DNA of 5,647 bases, taken from NCBI GenBank assembly GCA_002699325.1, contig PABS01000044.1, positions 11,054-16,700 of the forward strand, written 5' to 3'. A model generated the notes under the pieces. It saw only the letters and a program-made list of their open reading frames with translations, searched no databases and was not told the origin of the DNA. Shown here piece after piece: positions 1 through 4,610 of the stretch. Position 1 is the stretch's first letter. Each line of letters opens with the position of its first letter. Source of the stretch: Ponticaulis sp. GTDB lineage: Bacteria; Pseudomonadota; Alphaproteobacteria; Caulobacterales; Hyphomonadaceae. Position numbers and translations under genes: made by a program.

Positions 1-261
1 CGCGGCAATTTCTTTGTAAACGGACGTTGCGTGCTCAGACTTGCTGATCCAGCGCTCTGCCGTGTCGCGGACGGCTGGGGCGTAGGTCTCGCCGAGTGGG
101 GCGCAAACGGCGCCGATTACGACAGCAGCCAATAGCTTCATCTGAAAGCTGACGAAAAGCACACGGGTGAAAGCAAACGCCTTGGCCAAAGGCCAGGCGA
201 GCATGAGATAAAGCAGTGCGCCGGCCAGGCCGGCAGCCCATGCGGTCGATGTGATTTCCAT
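1..261 (-). CDS. Small membrane protein of unknown function (3' part missing)
   Basis: The frame is open from an ATG at 261-259 to the left edge, giving 87 codons with no stop, so the C-terminus lies outside the window. An AGGGAG ribosome binding site lies about 10 bases upstream (complement of 272-277), which supports this start over an internal one. The N-terminus (MEITSTAWAAGLAGALLYLMLAWPL) is a good membrane segment of about residues 7-25. A second hydrophobic stretch covers roughly residues 34-55 (VLFVSFQMKLLAAVVIGAVCAP), with a polar, charged tail after residue 57. I infer an inner-membrane protein with two helices so far. I do not recognise the family. The codon pattern and start signal make it likely to be a real gene. 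It is divergent from the receptor gene at 512, with 250 bp between the two starts. Confidence 0.6.
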   Translation of the reverse strand, partial: MEITSTAWAAGLAGALLYLMLAWPLAKAFAFTRVLFVSFQMKLLAAVVIGAVCAPLGETYAPAVRDTAERWISKSEHATSVYKEIAA

Positions 262-315
262 CAGGTCTGGTCTCCCTGTCTGCCCTTTATGACACACACG
301 CGTTAAACCGAGCCT

Positions 316-324
316 TGTGGATAA
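316..324 (-). promoter_or_regulatory. Consensus DnaA-box 9-mer
   Basis: The bases TGTGGATAA read TTATCCACA on the minus strand, matching the bacterial DnaA-box consensus at all nine positions. It stands alone: I found no second good match in the spacer. It may be a DnaA-controlled promoter site or a chance match. On its own it does not indicate an origin. Confidence 0.3.
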
Positions 325-357
325 GTTGATATTTCAACCGATTTTCAAATCAGTTCG

Positions 358-382
358 CGGAAAATTTCCGATCAAATATCGG
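358..382. repeat. Two overlapping short palindromes
   Basis: CGGAAA-A-TTTCCG at 358-370 is a perfect 6+1+6 inverted repeat. It shares its last three bases with CCGAT-CAAAT-ATCGG at 368-382, a 5+5+5 inverted repeat. Placed about 100 bp upstream of the minus-strand start and 130 bp upstream of the plus-strand start, they could bind a dimeric regulator of either gene. No specific regulator is recognised. Confidence 0.3.
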
Positions 383-446
383 CGCGCGATTCAGCATGCC
401 TGTTCGATACGACAGTTAAAGAGAAAAATTTCAGACTTTTTGAAAA

Positions 447-475
447 TTGGAGTGGACATCTGAAAGCCGTCTAAT
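447..475 (+). promoter_or_regulatory. Candidate promoter of the receptor gene
   Basis: TTGGAG (447-452) and TCTAAT (470-475) are separated by 17 bases. The -10 element matches TATAAT at five of six positions, while the -35 element is weak at three of six. Transcription would start near 482, immediately before the operator-like palindrome at 485-503 and about 30 bases before the ATG. This is the usual geometry for a repressor site just downstream of the start. Confidence 0.35.
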
Positions 476-484
476 TAGGCACGT

Positions 485-503
485 TTTGTAATATCATTAC
501 AAA
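485..503. promoter_or_regulatory. Candidate Fur/Zur-type metal-repressor operator
   Basis: TTTGTAAT-ATC-ATTACAAA is a perfect 8+3+8 inverted repeat ending 8 bases before the receptor's ATG. The GTAAT...ATTAC half-sites recall Zur operators; from memory, a consensus given for Rhodobacter-type species is GTAATGTAATAACATTAC, though with a wider centre. The ATCATTA core also recalls Fur boxes. Placed before a ZnuD-like receptor, Zur control is the natural inference. The right arm overlaps the AAAGG ribosome binding site (501-505), so in RNA the arms could also fold and mask it. The palindrome itself is certain; its regulator is inferred. Confidence 0.5.
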
Positions 504-511
504 GGTGCTTT

Positions 512-2731
512 ATGACATCCTTCAAGCTCGCATTGCTGGCCACATGTTCTCTGGCTATTTCGGTTCCGGCTCTGGCGCAGTCAGGCGACAGAGTTCTTCG
601 AGAAGACACGATTATCGTGACGTCTCCAGGTCCCGACCGTCTGTCAGGCGAACTGATCTCCAAAACCGATGCTCTGAACCGGGATGACCTGATTGCTGAC
701 ATGAAGGGTACGCTGGGTGATACGCTGGTAAACCGGCCCGGCGTAAGCACCACTTATTTTGGCGCAGGCGCAAGCCGGCCAGTGTTGCGCGGACTTGGCG
801 CCGAACGCGTGCTGGTACTGACCAATGGCATGGGCGTGATCGACGCATCTGCGGCGTCACCCGATCACCAGGCTGGCGCAGACGGGCTCGATGCTGAGCG
901 CGTCGAGATTCTGCGTGGACCTGCAGCGCTTGCTTATGGCGGGCAGGCCATTGGTGGTGTCGTCAATGTGATTGATGGACTGATTGTCGATCAACTTCCG
1001 GAAGAGAATGTCTTCGGGCAGGCTTATGGCGCCTATAACAGCGTGAATGAAGGCACGGAGATCGGCGGTAAAGCGGGCTTTGTTCTTGGCGATTTCGTCT
1101 TCAATTTCTCAGCTGCTCAGCGTGATTTTGACGACTACGACATTCCGGGCTTTGCCGAGTCTTCTATCCTGCGGGCTATGGAAGGCGAGGAAGGACATGA
1201 TCATGAGGACGAGGATCACGATGATGAAGATCATGATGACCACGACCATGACGATCATGACCATGAGGACGAGGAAGTTCGCGACACGCTGAGCAACTCC
1301 TTCCTTGAAAGTGAGACCCTTTCGGCCGGTCTGTCATGGGTCGGTGAACGCGCCTATCTCGGTGTGTCTGTGCGCCAGCAAACCTCTGAATATGGTCTGC
1401 CGGGTCACCACCATCATCACGAAGAAGAAGGTGAGCACGACGATGAGGATCATGCCGACGAAGATCACGATGATCACGACCATGAGGATGAAGATCACGA
1501 CGATCATGACCACGATCATGAAGAAGAAGGTGCCTTCATCGATCTCGAACACATTCGCGTCGATGTTCAGGGCGGATACCGCTTCAATGGCGACGTGCTC
1601 GATGAACTGAAGTTCAATGTGATGGCGTCGGACTATGAGCATGCCGAGTACGAAGGTCCGGGCGAGATCGGCACCCAGTATTTCTCTGATGGTGTGGAAG
1701 GTCGTGTCGAGCTCGACCACCATCTCGGCGATAGCAGCGGTACGATTGGCGTCCAGTTCACGGACAAGACCTTCGCAGCAGACGGCGAAGAAGCCTTTAT
1801 CACCGATACTGATACGACGTCCTTCGGACTGTTCGTCTTCGAGACGCGTGAATGGGGTAGCGGTTTCGGCGTGGAAGGTGGCTTCCGCGGGGAAACTGTT
1901 GAGCTGGACAATGAACGGTTCGGCAAGCGGGACTTTGACCTGCTGAGCGTTTCTCTCGGCGCGCATCGGCACTGGGAAAACGGCCTTTTCCTTGGCGCAC
2001 AATTCTCACTGACAAACCGCGCACCAAACGAGAGCGAGCTGTTTGCAGACGGAGCGCACCTCGCAACAGAGCAATATGAGGTCGGCAATCCTGACTTCGA
2101 CAGTGAGCGCGGCATCAACTATGAGGTCACAGCGCGTTATAACCGTGGCGGCTTCAATATTGGCGCAAACCTCTTCTACACGGATTTCGGAAACTTCATC
2201 TATCTGACGCCTGGTGAAGCGGTGCATGATGGCGGCCTCACCGACGAGATCGACGAGTTGCCAGTGTTCCTGTTCACCCAGGAAGATGCCCATTTCTCTG
2301 GGGGCGAGGTTTATGCGAGCTACGACCTGTCAGCTGGCCCGCTCGGCGCAGACTGGACAGTTGATGCAAGCGTCGACTTCGTAACCGCTGAACTCGATGA
2401 TGGCGGCAACCTGCCTTACATCCCACCTCTGACGCTCAAGACAGATGTGAGTGCAGATTGGGGCCTGTTCGACGCGGGTATTGGCGTTACAGTGGCTGAC
2501 GAACAGAATGATACCGGCGTCGGCATTCTGCCAACCGATGGCTATACGACACTGGATTTGTCTGCCGGGCTTGATCTGGCTGAATGGGCACCGTCGCTGG
2601 ATGGGGCACGCCTGTTCGTACAGGCGCGCAACGTCACCGATGAAGAGGTCAGATATGCGACCTCCGTCCTGAAAGATACGGTACCCGCGCCAGGCCGAAA
2701 CATTCGGGTCGGCCTGTCCGCGAAATTCTAA
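512..2731 (+). CDS. znuD: ZnuD-like TonB-dependent outer-membrane metal receptor
   Basis: This 739-residue protein is an outer-membrane gated channel importing a metal, most likely zinc, with energy from TonB-ExbB-ExbD. Residues 1-22 form a signal peptide ending ALA before Q23. A TonB-box-like DTIIVTSP follows at 32-39. The plug domain (about 55-160) carries RPVLRGLG, SPDH at 116-119 and ERVEILRGP at 129-137, then GGVVNVIDG. The SPDH and EILRGP...VNV.DG pattern is characteristic of the ZnuD family, as is YDIPGFAESS at 209-218. Two metal-binding segments, 224-255 with 8 His and 299-338 with 14 His, are separated by about two beta strands and so are probably adjacent surface loops. The barrel ends in a C-terminal Phe, the usual BAM signal. 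AAAGG at 501-505 supports this ATG. No importer genes adjoin it. Nickel, cobalt or copper remain possible substrates. Confidence 0.9.
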   Translation: MTSFKLALLATCSLAISVPALAQSGDRVLREDTIIVTSPGPDRLSGELISKTDALNRDDLIADMKGTLGDTLVNRPGVSTTYFGAGASRPVLRGLGAERVLVLTNGMGVIDASAASPDHQAGADGLDAERVEILRGPAALAYGGQAIGGVVNVIDGLIVDQLPEENVFGQAYGAYNSVNEGTEIGGKAGFVLGDFVFNFSAAQRDFDDYDIPGFAESSILRAMEGEEGHDHEDEDHDDEDHDDHDHDDHDHEDEEVRDTLSNSFLESETLSAGLSWVGERAYLGVSVRQQTSEYGLPGHHHHHEEEGEHDDEDHADEDHDDHDHEDEDHDDHDHDHEEEGAFIDLEHIRVDVQGGYRFNGDVLDELKFNVMASDYEHAEYEGPGEIGTQYFSDGVEGRVELDHHLGDSSGTIGVQFTDKTFAADGEEAFITDTDTTSFGLFVFETREWGSGFGVEGGFRGETVELDNERFGKRDFDLLSVSLGAHRHWENGLFLGAQFSLTNRAPNESELFADGAHLATEQYEVGNPDFDSERGINYEVTARYNRGGFNIGANLFYTDFGNFIYLTPGEAVHDGGLTDEIDELPVFLFTQEDAHFSGGEVYASYDLSAGPLGADWTVDASVDFVTAELDDGGNLPYIPPLTLKTDVSADWGLFDAGIGVTVADEQNDTGVGILPTDGYTTLDLSAGLDLAEWAPSLDGARLFVQARNVTDEEVRYATSVLKDTVPAPGRNIRVGLSAKF
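1181..1276 (+). repeat. His/Asp/Glu-rich low-complexity segment 1 of the receptor
   Basis: Residues 224-255 are almost only Glu, Asp, His and Gly, with 8 His in HD, HE and HDD steps. The DNA is built from short units such as GATCATGA and GACCATGAC, suggesting growth by slippage or duplication. It is in frame and flanked by normal barrel sequence. The expected role is capture of divalent metal at the cell surface. Confidence 0.75.
1406..1525 (+). repeat. His/Asp/Glu-rich low-complexity segment 2 of the receptor
   Basis: Residues 299-338 begin with five consecutive His, then EEE, then repeated HDD, HDH and HEDED steps, with 14 His in all. The DNA repeats resemble those at 1181-1276 (GATCACGA, GATCATGACCA), so the two segments may share an origin or exchange length. 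It lies one predicted beta hairpin after segment 1. Confidence 0.75.
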
Positions 2732-2733
2732 CA

Positions 2734-2756
2734 GCTTGTCTTTGTGACGAGCGCTT
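2734..2756 (+). terminator. Weak hairpin after the receptor gene
   Basis: GCTTGTC (2734-2740) pairs with GACGAGC (2746-2752), with one G-U pair and a TTTGT loop. It starts three bases after the TAA stop and is followed by GCTTT then AAAA. The stem is short and the U-run poor, so it may be only a partial or Rho-assisted end for the receptor transcript. Confidence 0.35.
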
Positions 2757-2757
2757 T

Positions 2758-2794
2758 AAAAGACCTGCTCGGGATCAGATGATGTCGAGCAGGT
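2758..2794 (-). terminator. Rho-independent terminator of the ArsC-like gene
   Basis: On the minus strand ACCTGCTCG (2794-2786) pairs perfectly with CGAGCAGGT (2771-2763), a 9-bp GC-rich stem with a 14-base loop. CTTTT follows directly. The loop contains the TGA stop of the minus-strand gene, so the hairpin straddles the end of the coding region. In the plus direction the stem is followed by TCTC and is less terminator-like, but it may help to block read-through at this convergent junction. Confidence 0.6.
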
Positions 2795-3122
2795 TCTCAA
2801 TCGGGCGGCCAAGCGCCGCTTTGTCGCCATTAATGCCGATTGGGCGCTGAATCAGGCGCGGATTGTCCGCCATTGCGGCATAGACTTCATCATCGCTCGC
2901 GGTTTCTGGCAGATCGAACTTCTTAGCGTCCTTCTCGCGCAAGAAAGCGCGCGGACTATCTGCACCCAGCTTCTTCGTGATGTCCCGCAATTCCGCTTCG
3001 CTCAGCGCGTCGGATTTATTCGCGTATTTGCGGACTGAAACCGCCACACCTTTTTCATGCAAAAGCTCCAGGCCATTGCGCGAAGTGGAGCAGCCCGGAT
3101 TGTGAAGAAGAACATAGCTCAT
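2775..3122 (-). CDS. arsC: ArsC-family (glutaredoxin-type) reductase
   Basis: This 115-residue cytoplasmic protein has the ArsC/Spx thioredoxin-like fold. It starts MSYVLLHNPGCSTSRNGLELL, where HNP-C-x-T-SRN is the family's active site and C11 the catalytic cysteine. R62 (AFLREKD), R93 (IQRPIGI) and R106 (LGRPIENLLDI) correspond to the three arginines of E. coli ArsC (R60, R94, R107) that position the oxyanion. Known members reduce arsenate to arsenite with glutaredoxin and glutathione. It is shorter than the roughly 140-residue E. coli enzyme, and no arsenite pump or ArsR is visible, so a general thiol or unassigned role is possible. AAGGGG lies about 9 bases before the ATG. It is 60 bp downstream of the exported-protein gene on the same strand, so cotranscription is plausible, and convergent with the receptor. 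Confidence 0.85.
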   Translation of the reverse strand: MSYVLLHNPGCSTSRNGLELLHEKGVAVSVRKYANKSDALSEAELRDITKKLGADSPRAFLREKDAKKFDLPETASDDEVYAAMADNPRLIQRPIGINGDKAALGRPIENLLDII

Positions 3123-3182
3123 CGAGAAGGACCCCTTTTTTGTCAGGAGGCGGTAAGTCCTTCGCGCAGATTTGTCAAAACG

Positions 3183-4436
3183 TCAGGGCTGACCGGTATG
3201 GCGACTGCGATAGCTGGTTGTCGGGCTGGTGCGATAGGTGCGCGTCACGGTCCTGGGCGGATAGGAAGTGTGCGGCGTGATCGTCTCGTCCGGATAGGCA
3301 AACCTGCGCCCCACAGGTGTGGCGGTTCCCGGAGGTGGATAGGTGCCAGACGAGGCCGTTGCATAAGACGAGGTGTAGCCTTGAGTTTGCGACGTATAGC
3401 TCTGGCCAGAAGTATAGGATGTCGCGCCGTTTCTGTAGCTTGGTGGCGCAGATCGATAGGTTGGCTGCGCTTGTTGGTAACTGGTGGTCGCGGCAGTGCT
3501 TTGCGTTTGGCCCACCGAGCCCTGATAGGGCTGGCTGCGGGCCGTTGCGTAGCTGGAACTCGTGGATGTCGTGGACGTCGCGCGCGCTGTTGCAAAAGAG
3601 GAGACATAGTCTGAGGTGGGACCGGTTGCTGGTGCCGGTGCAGAAGATGTTGCGTAGGCTGATGCCTGACCAGCAGGCTGAGCTGTCACAGAAGAGGACG
3701 CATAAGCAGAAGCTGACGCCAGTTGATAATTTCCGCCATAAGGTGGCTGATAGGCATTGTCTGAGACGTTTCCGTATTCCCGGACCTGCGTGGGCATCAC
3801 GCCTGGTGTGGCGAGTGCCTCGGACAGGCGAACCCAGGCCTGCGTGCGATAGGGGTCAGAACAAGTCAGACGCACCCAGTAGTGCTCATCATAGCCGCCT
3901 GAGGTCGGTGTCGCGATGCCTTCGAACTGTGAGACCCGGGTTGTATAGGGCTTGCCATTGATCTGAACTTCGCCAAACTCATGATCGAGATAGCGCAGGA
4001 TACGGACACGACTGCCTTTGCTGAGGTTGATCTTCTGATCCGCACCGGCCTTGAGAACGCGGCTTTGATTGAGTTGAAGTTCGGTTTCCTGAGAGGCCGT
4101 CAGAAAGGTGAGGGTGTCGCTTTTTGTGCGCCGGTGATTCCACGGATGGATGGAGGCGCCCATCGGTAGGGCGCAGGTTGTCGCCGGATCTGTGTTTGGA
4201 ACAGGCACGCGGTGGGCGGGCACTTCTACGCCGGGCGCGCTGATCGTAAATCCAGGCGGGACATCTCCGGGCCAGCCGAATCCAACGTGCCAGTCCTTGT
4301 CATAATAATTGCTGAGATAGATGTCTTCCTTGCCGAGAGCGACGTATTGAGACCCGTTTGCCGAGGCAGACAAACTGCCCGTGAAGGCTGCGAAGATAGA
4401 ACTTGCACATATGACTGTCAGAAAAGTCTTTTTCAT
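3183..4436 (-). CDS. Exported protein with Ser/Thr/Tyr-rich repeat tail, unknown function
   Basis: This 417-residue protein has a clear signal peptide, MKKTFLTVICASSIFAAFTG, probably cut after ASA at 24-26. Residues 27-220 look folded, with many aromatic and hydrophobic positions and only two cysteines after cleavage (C88, C192), which may form a disulfide. Residues 134-205 (KINLSKGSRVRIL, then WVRLTC and AWVRLSEAL) vaguely resemble a bacterial SH3-type fold; this is a weak inference. From about 225 to the end the sequence is low-complexity Ser, Thr, Tyr, Ala, Gln and Pro, with three 16-residue repeats at 244-291, Tyr every 6-7 residues at about 327-366, and an Arg-rich end. Such tails occur in cell-wall or surface proteins, but I do not recognise the family. 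A GGGGGGA ribosome binding site (4447-4441) supports the start. The cysteine at residue 10 does not sit in a lipobox. Confidence 0.75.
   Translation of the reverse strand: MKKTFLTVICASSIFAAFTGSLSASANGSQYVALGKEDIYLSNYYDKDWHVGFGWPGDVPPGFTISAPGVEVPAHRVPVPNTDPATTCALPMGASIHPWNHRRTKSDTLTFLTASQETELQLNQSRVLKAGADQKINLSKGSRVRILRYLDHEFGEVQINGKPYTTRVSQFEGIATPTSGGYDEHYWVRLTCSDPYRTQAWVRLSEALATPGVMPTQVREYGNVSDNAYQPPYGGNYQLASASAYASSSVTAQPAGQASAYATSSAPAPATGPTSDYVSSFATARATSTTSTSSSYATARSQPYQGSVGQTQSTAATTSYQQAQPTYRSAPPSYRNGATSYTSGQSYTSQTQGYTSSYATASSGTYPPPGTATPVGRRFAYPDETITPHTSYPPRTVTRTYRTSPTTSYRSRHTGQP
3564..3707 (-). repeat. Three 48-bp coding tandem repeats in the exported protein
   Basis: Residues 244-259 (AYASSSVTAQPAGQAS), 260-275 (AYATSSAPAPATGPTS) and 276-291 (DYVSSFATARATSTTS) line up without gaps, each starting with [AD]Y and ending in Ser. 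Codons differ between units, so the duplication is not recent and selection appears to keep the Tyr/Ser pattern. A degenerate fourth unit may follow (SSSYATARSQPYQGS). Confidence 0.55.
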
Positions 4437-4442
4437 TTCGTC

Positions 4443-4538
4443 CCCCCAGACTACCTGTTCAGGTATGTCGTCAGCCGCCCCCAGACTTCAAACACTACAC
4501 GGCTATACCGCGTATTTCGAAAGTTTTCATGTCTGGGG
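4443..4538. repeat. Three copies of CCCCAGAC in the divergent spacer
   Basis: The 8-mer lies at 4444-4451 and 4479-4486 in the plus direction, exactly 35 bp apart and within an identical 10-mer, and at 4531-4538 in the minus direction. The first copy overlaps the ribosome binding site of the minus-strand gene. Three copies within 95 bp suggest binding sites for a regulator, but the motif is not one I recognise. Confidence 0.35.
4452..4465. promoter_or_regulatory. 14-bp palindrome before the exported-protein gene
   Basis: TACCTG-TT-CAGGTA is a perfect 6+2+6 inverted repeat lying 16-29 bases upstream of the minus-strand ATG, within its likely leader. It could be an operator for a dimeric repressor. 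The ACCTG/CAGGT arms match lux-box half-sites, but their spacing is far too short for a lux box. Confidence 0.35.
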
Positions 4539-4610
4539 AGAGGAGTTGGGGCGTTATTCGCGCCAGATGCGTAAAATTTTATTCGAATCCAAAAGGACGA
4601 GCCGACCGAA

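Larger units (their letters stand above)
262..511. other. AT-rich divergent intergenic region
   Basis: This 250-bp stretch separates two divergent starts and has no convincing coding frame. It is clearly more AT-rich than the genes on either side. It holds a perfect DnaA-box 9-mer (316-324), a perfect 6+1+6 palindrome (358-370), a 5+5+5 inverted repeat (368-382), a GATTC site (388-392, a GANTC methylation site of the CcrM type), a promoter-like pair (447-475) and an operator-like palindrome (485-503). Several TTTCAA/TTGAAA elements recur at about 332-348 and 429-445. The regulatory signals of both flanking genes must lie here. Which palindrome serves which gene cannot be decided from the sequence. 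Confidence 0.6.
4437..4610. other. Divergent intergenic region with a palindrome and 8-mer repeats
   Basis: This 174-bp spacer lies between the starts of the exported-protein gene (-) and the acetyltransferase-nitrilase gene (+). It contains the palindrome TACCTG-TT-CAGGTA (4452-4465) and the 10-mer CCCCCAGACT at 4443-4452 and again at 4478-4487, with the inverted core GTCTGGGG at 4531-4538. TAAAAT at 4572-4577 is a possible -10 element for the plus-strand gene, but no good -35 element is found at normal spacing. No convincing small gene is seen. Confidence 0.5.

Noticed and set aside
262..511. A replication origin in the AT-rich spacer
   Set aside because: Only one DnaA box is present, and no parAB, repABC, hemE, dnaA or similar marker gene is seen.
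1181..1525. Short regularly spaced repeats that might suggest a CRISPR array
   Set aside because: The units are a few bases long, irregular, in frame and encode an acidic His-rich protein segment; there are no unique spacers.
1334..2002. A 222-codon open frame on the minus strand inside the receptor gene
   Set aside because: It is antisense to the His/Asp-rich coding repeat, which gives meaningless runs of Val, Ile and Met. The plus-strand frame has a signal peptide, family motifs and a proper end.
3178..3193. A terminator between the exported-protein and ArsC-like genes
   Set aside because: GTCAG-GG-CTGAC is a palindrome followed by GTTTTG on the minus strand, but the usable stem is only about 4 bp and overlaps the stop codon. 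This is too weak to call.
3317..3961. A 214-codon open frame on the plus strand opposite the exported-protein gene
   Set aside because: Its composition is Arg/Trp/Cys-heavy with no domain pattern, and it lies antisense to a gene with a signal peptide and ribosome binding site. It is a shadow.
4398..4436. A lipoprotein signal in the exported protein (Cys at residue 10)
   Set aside because: The preceding residues TVI do not fit a lipobox, the Cys lies inside the hydrophobic core, and an ordinary signal-peptidase site (ASA, 24-26) follows.
4457..4471. An alphaproteobacterial LexA box (GTTC-N7-GTTC)
   Set aside because: GTTC at 4457-4460 is followed seven bases later by TCGT, not GTTC.
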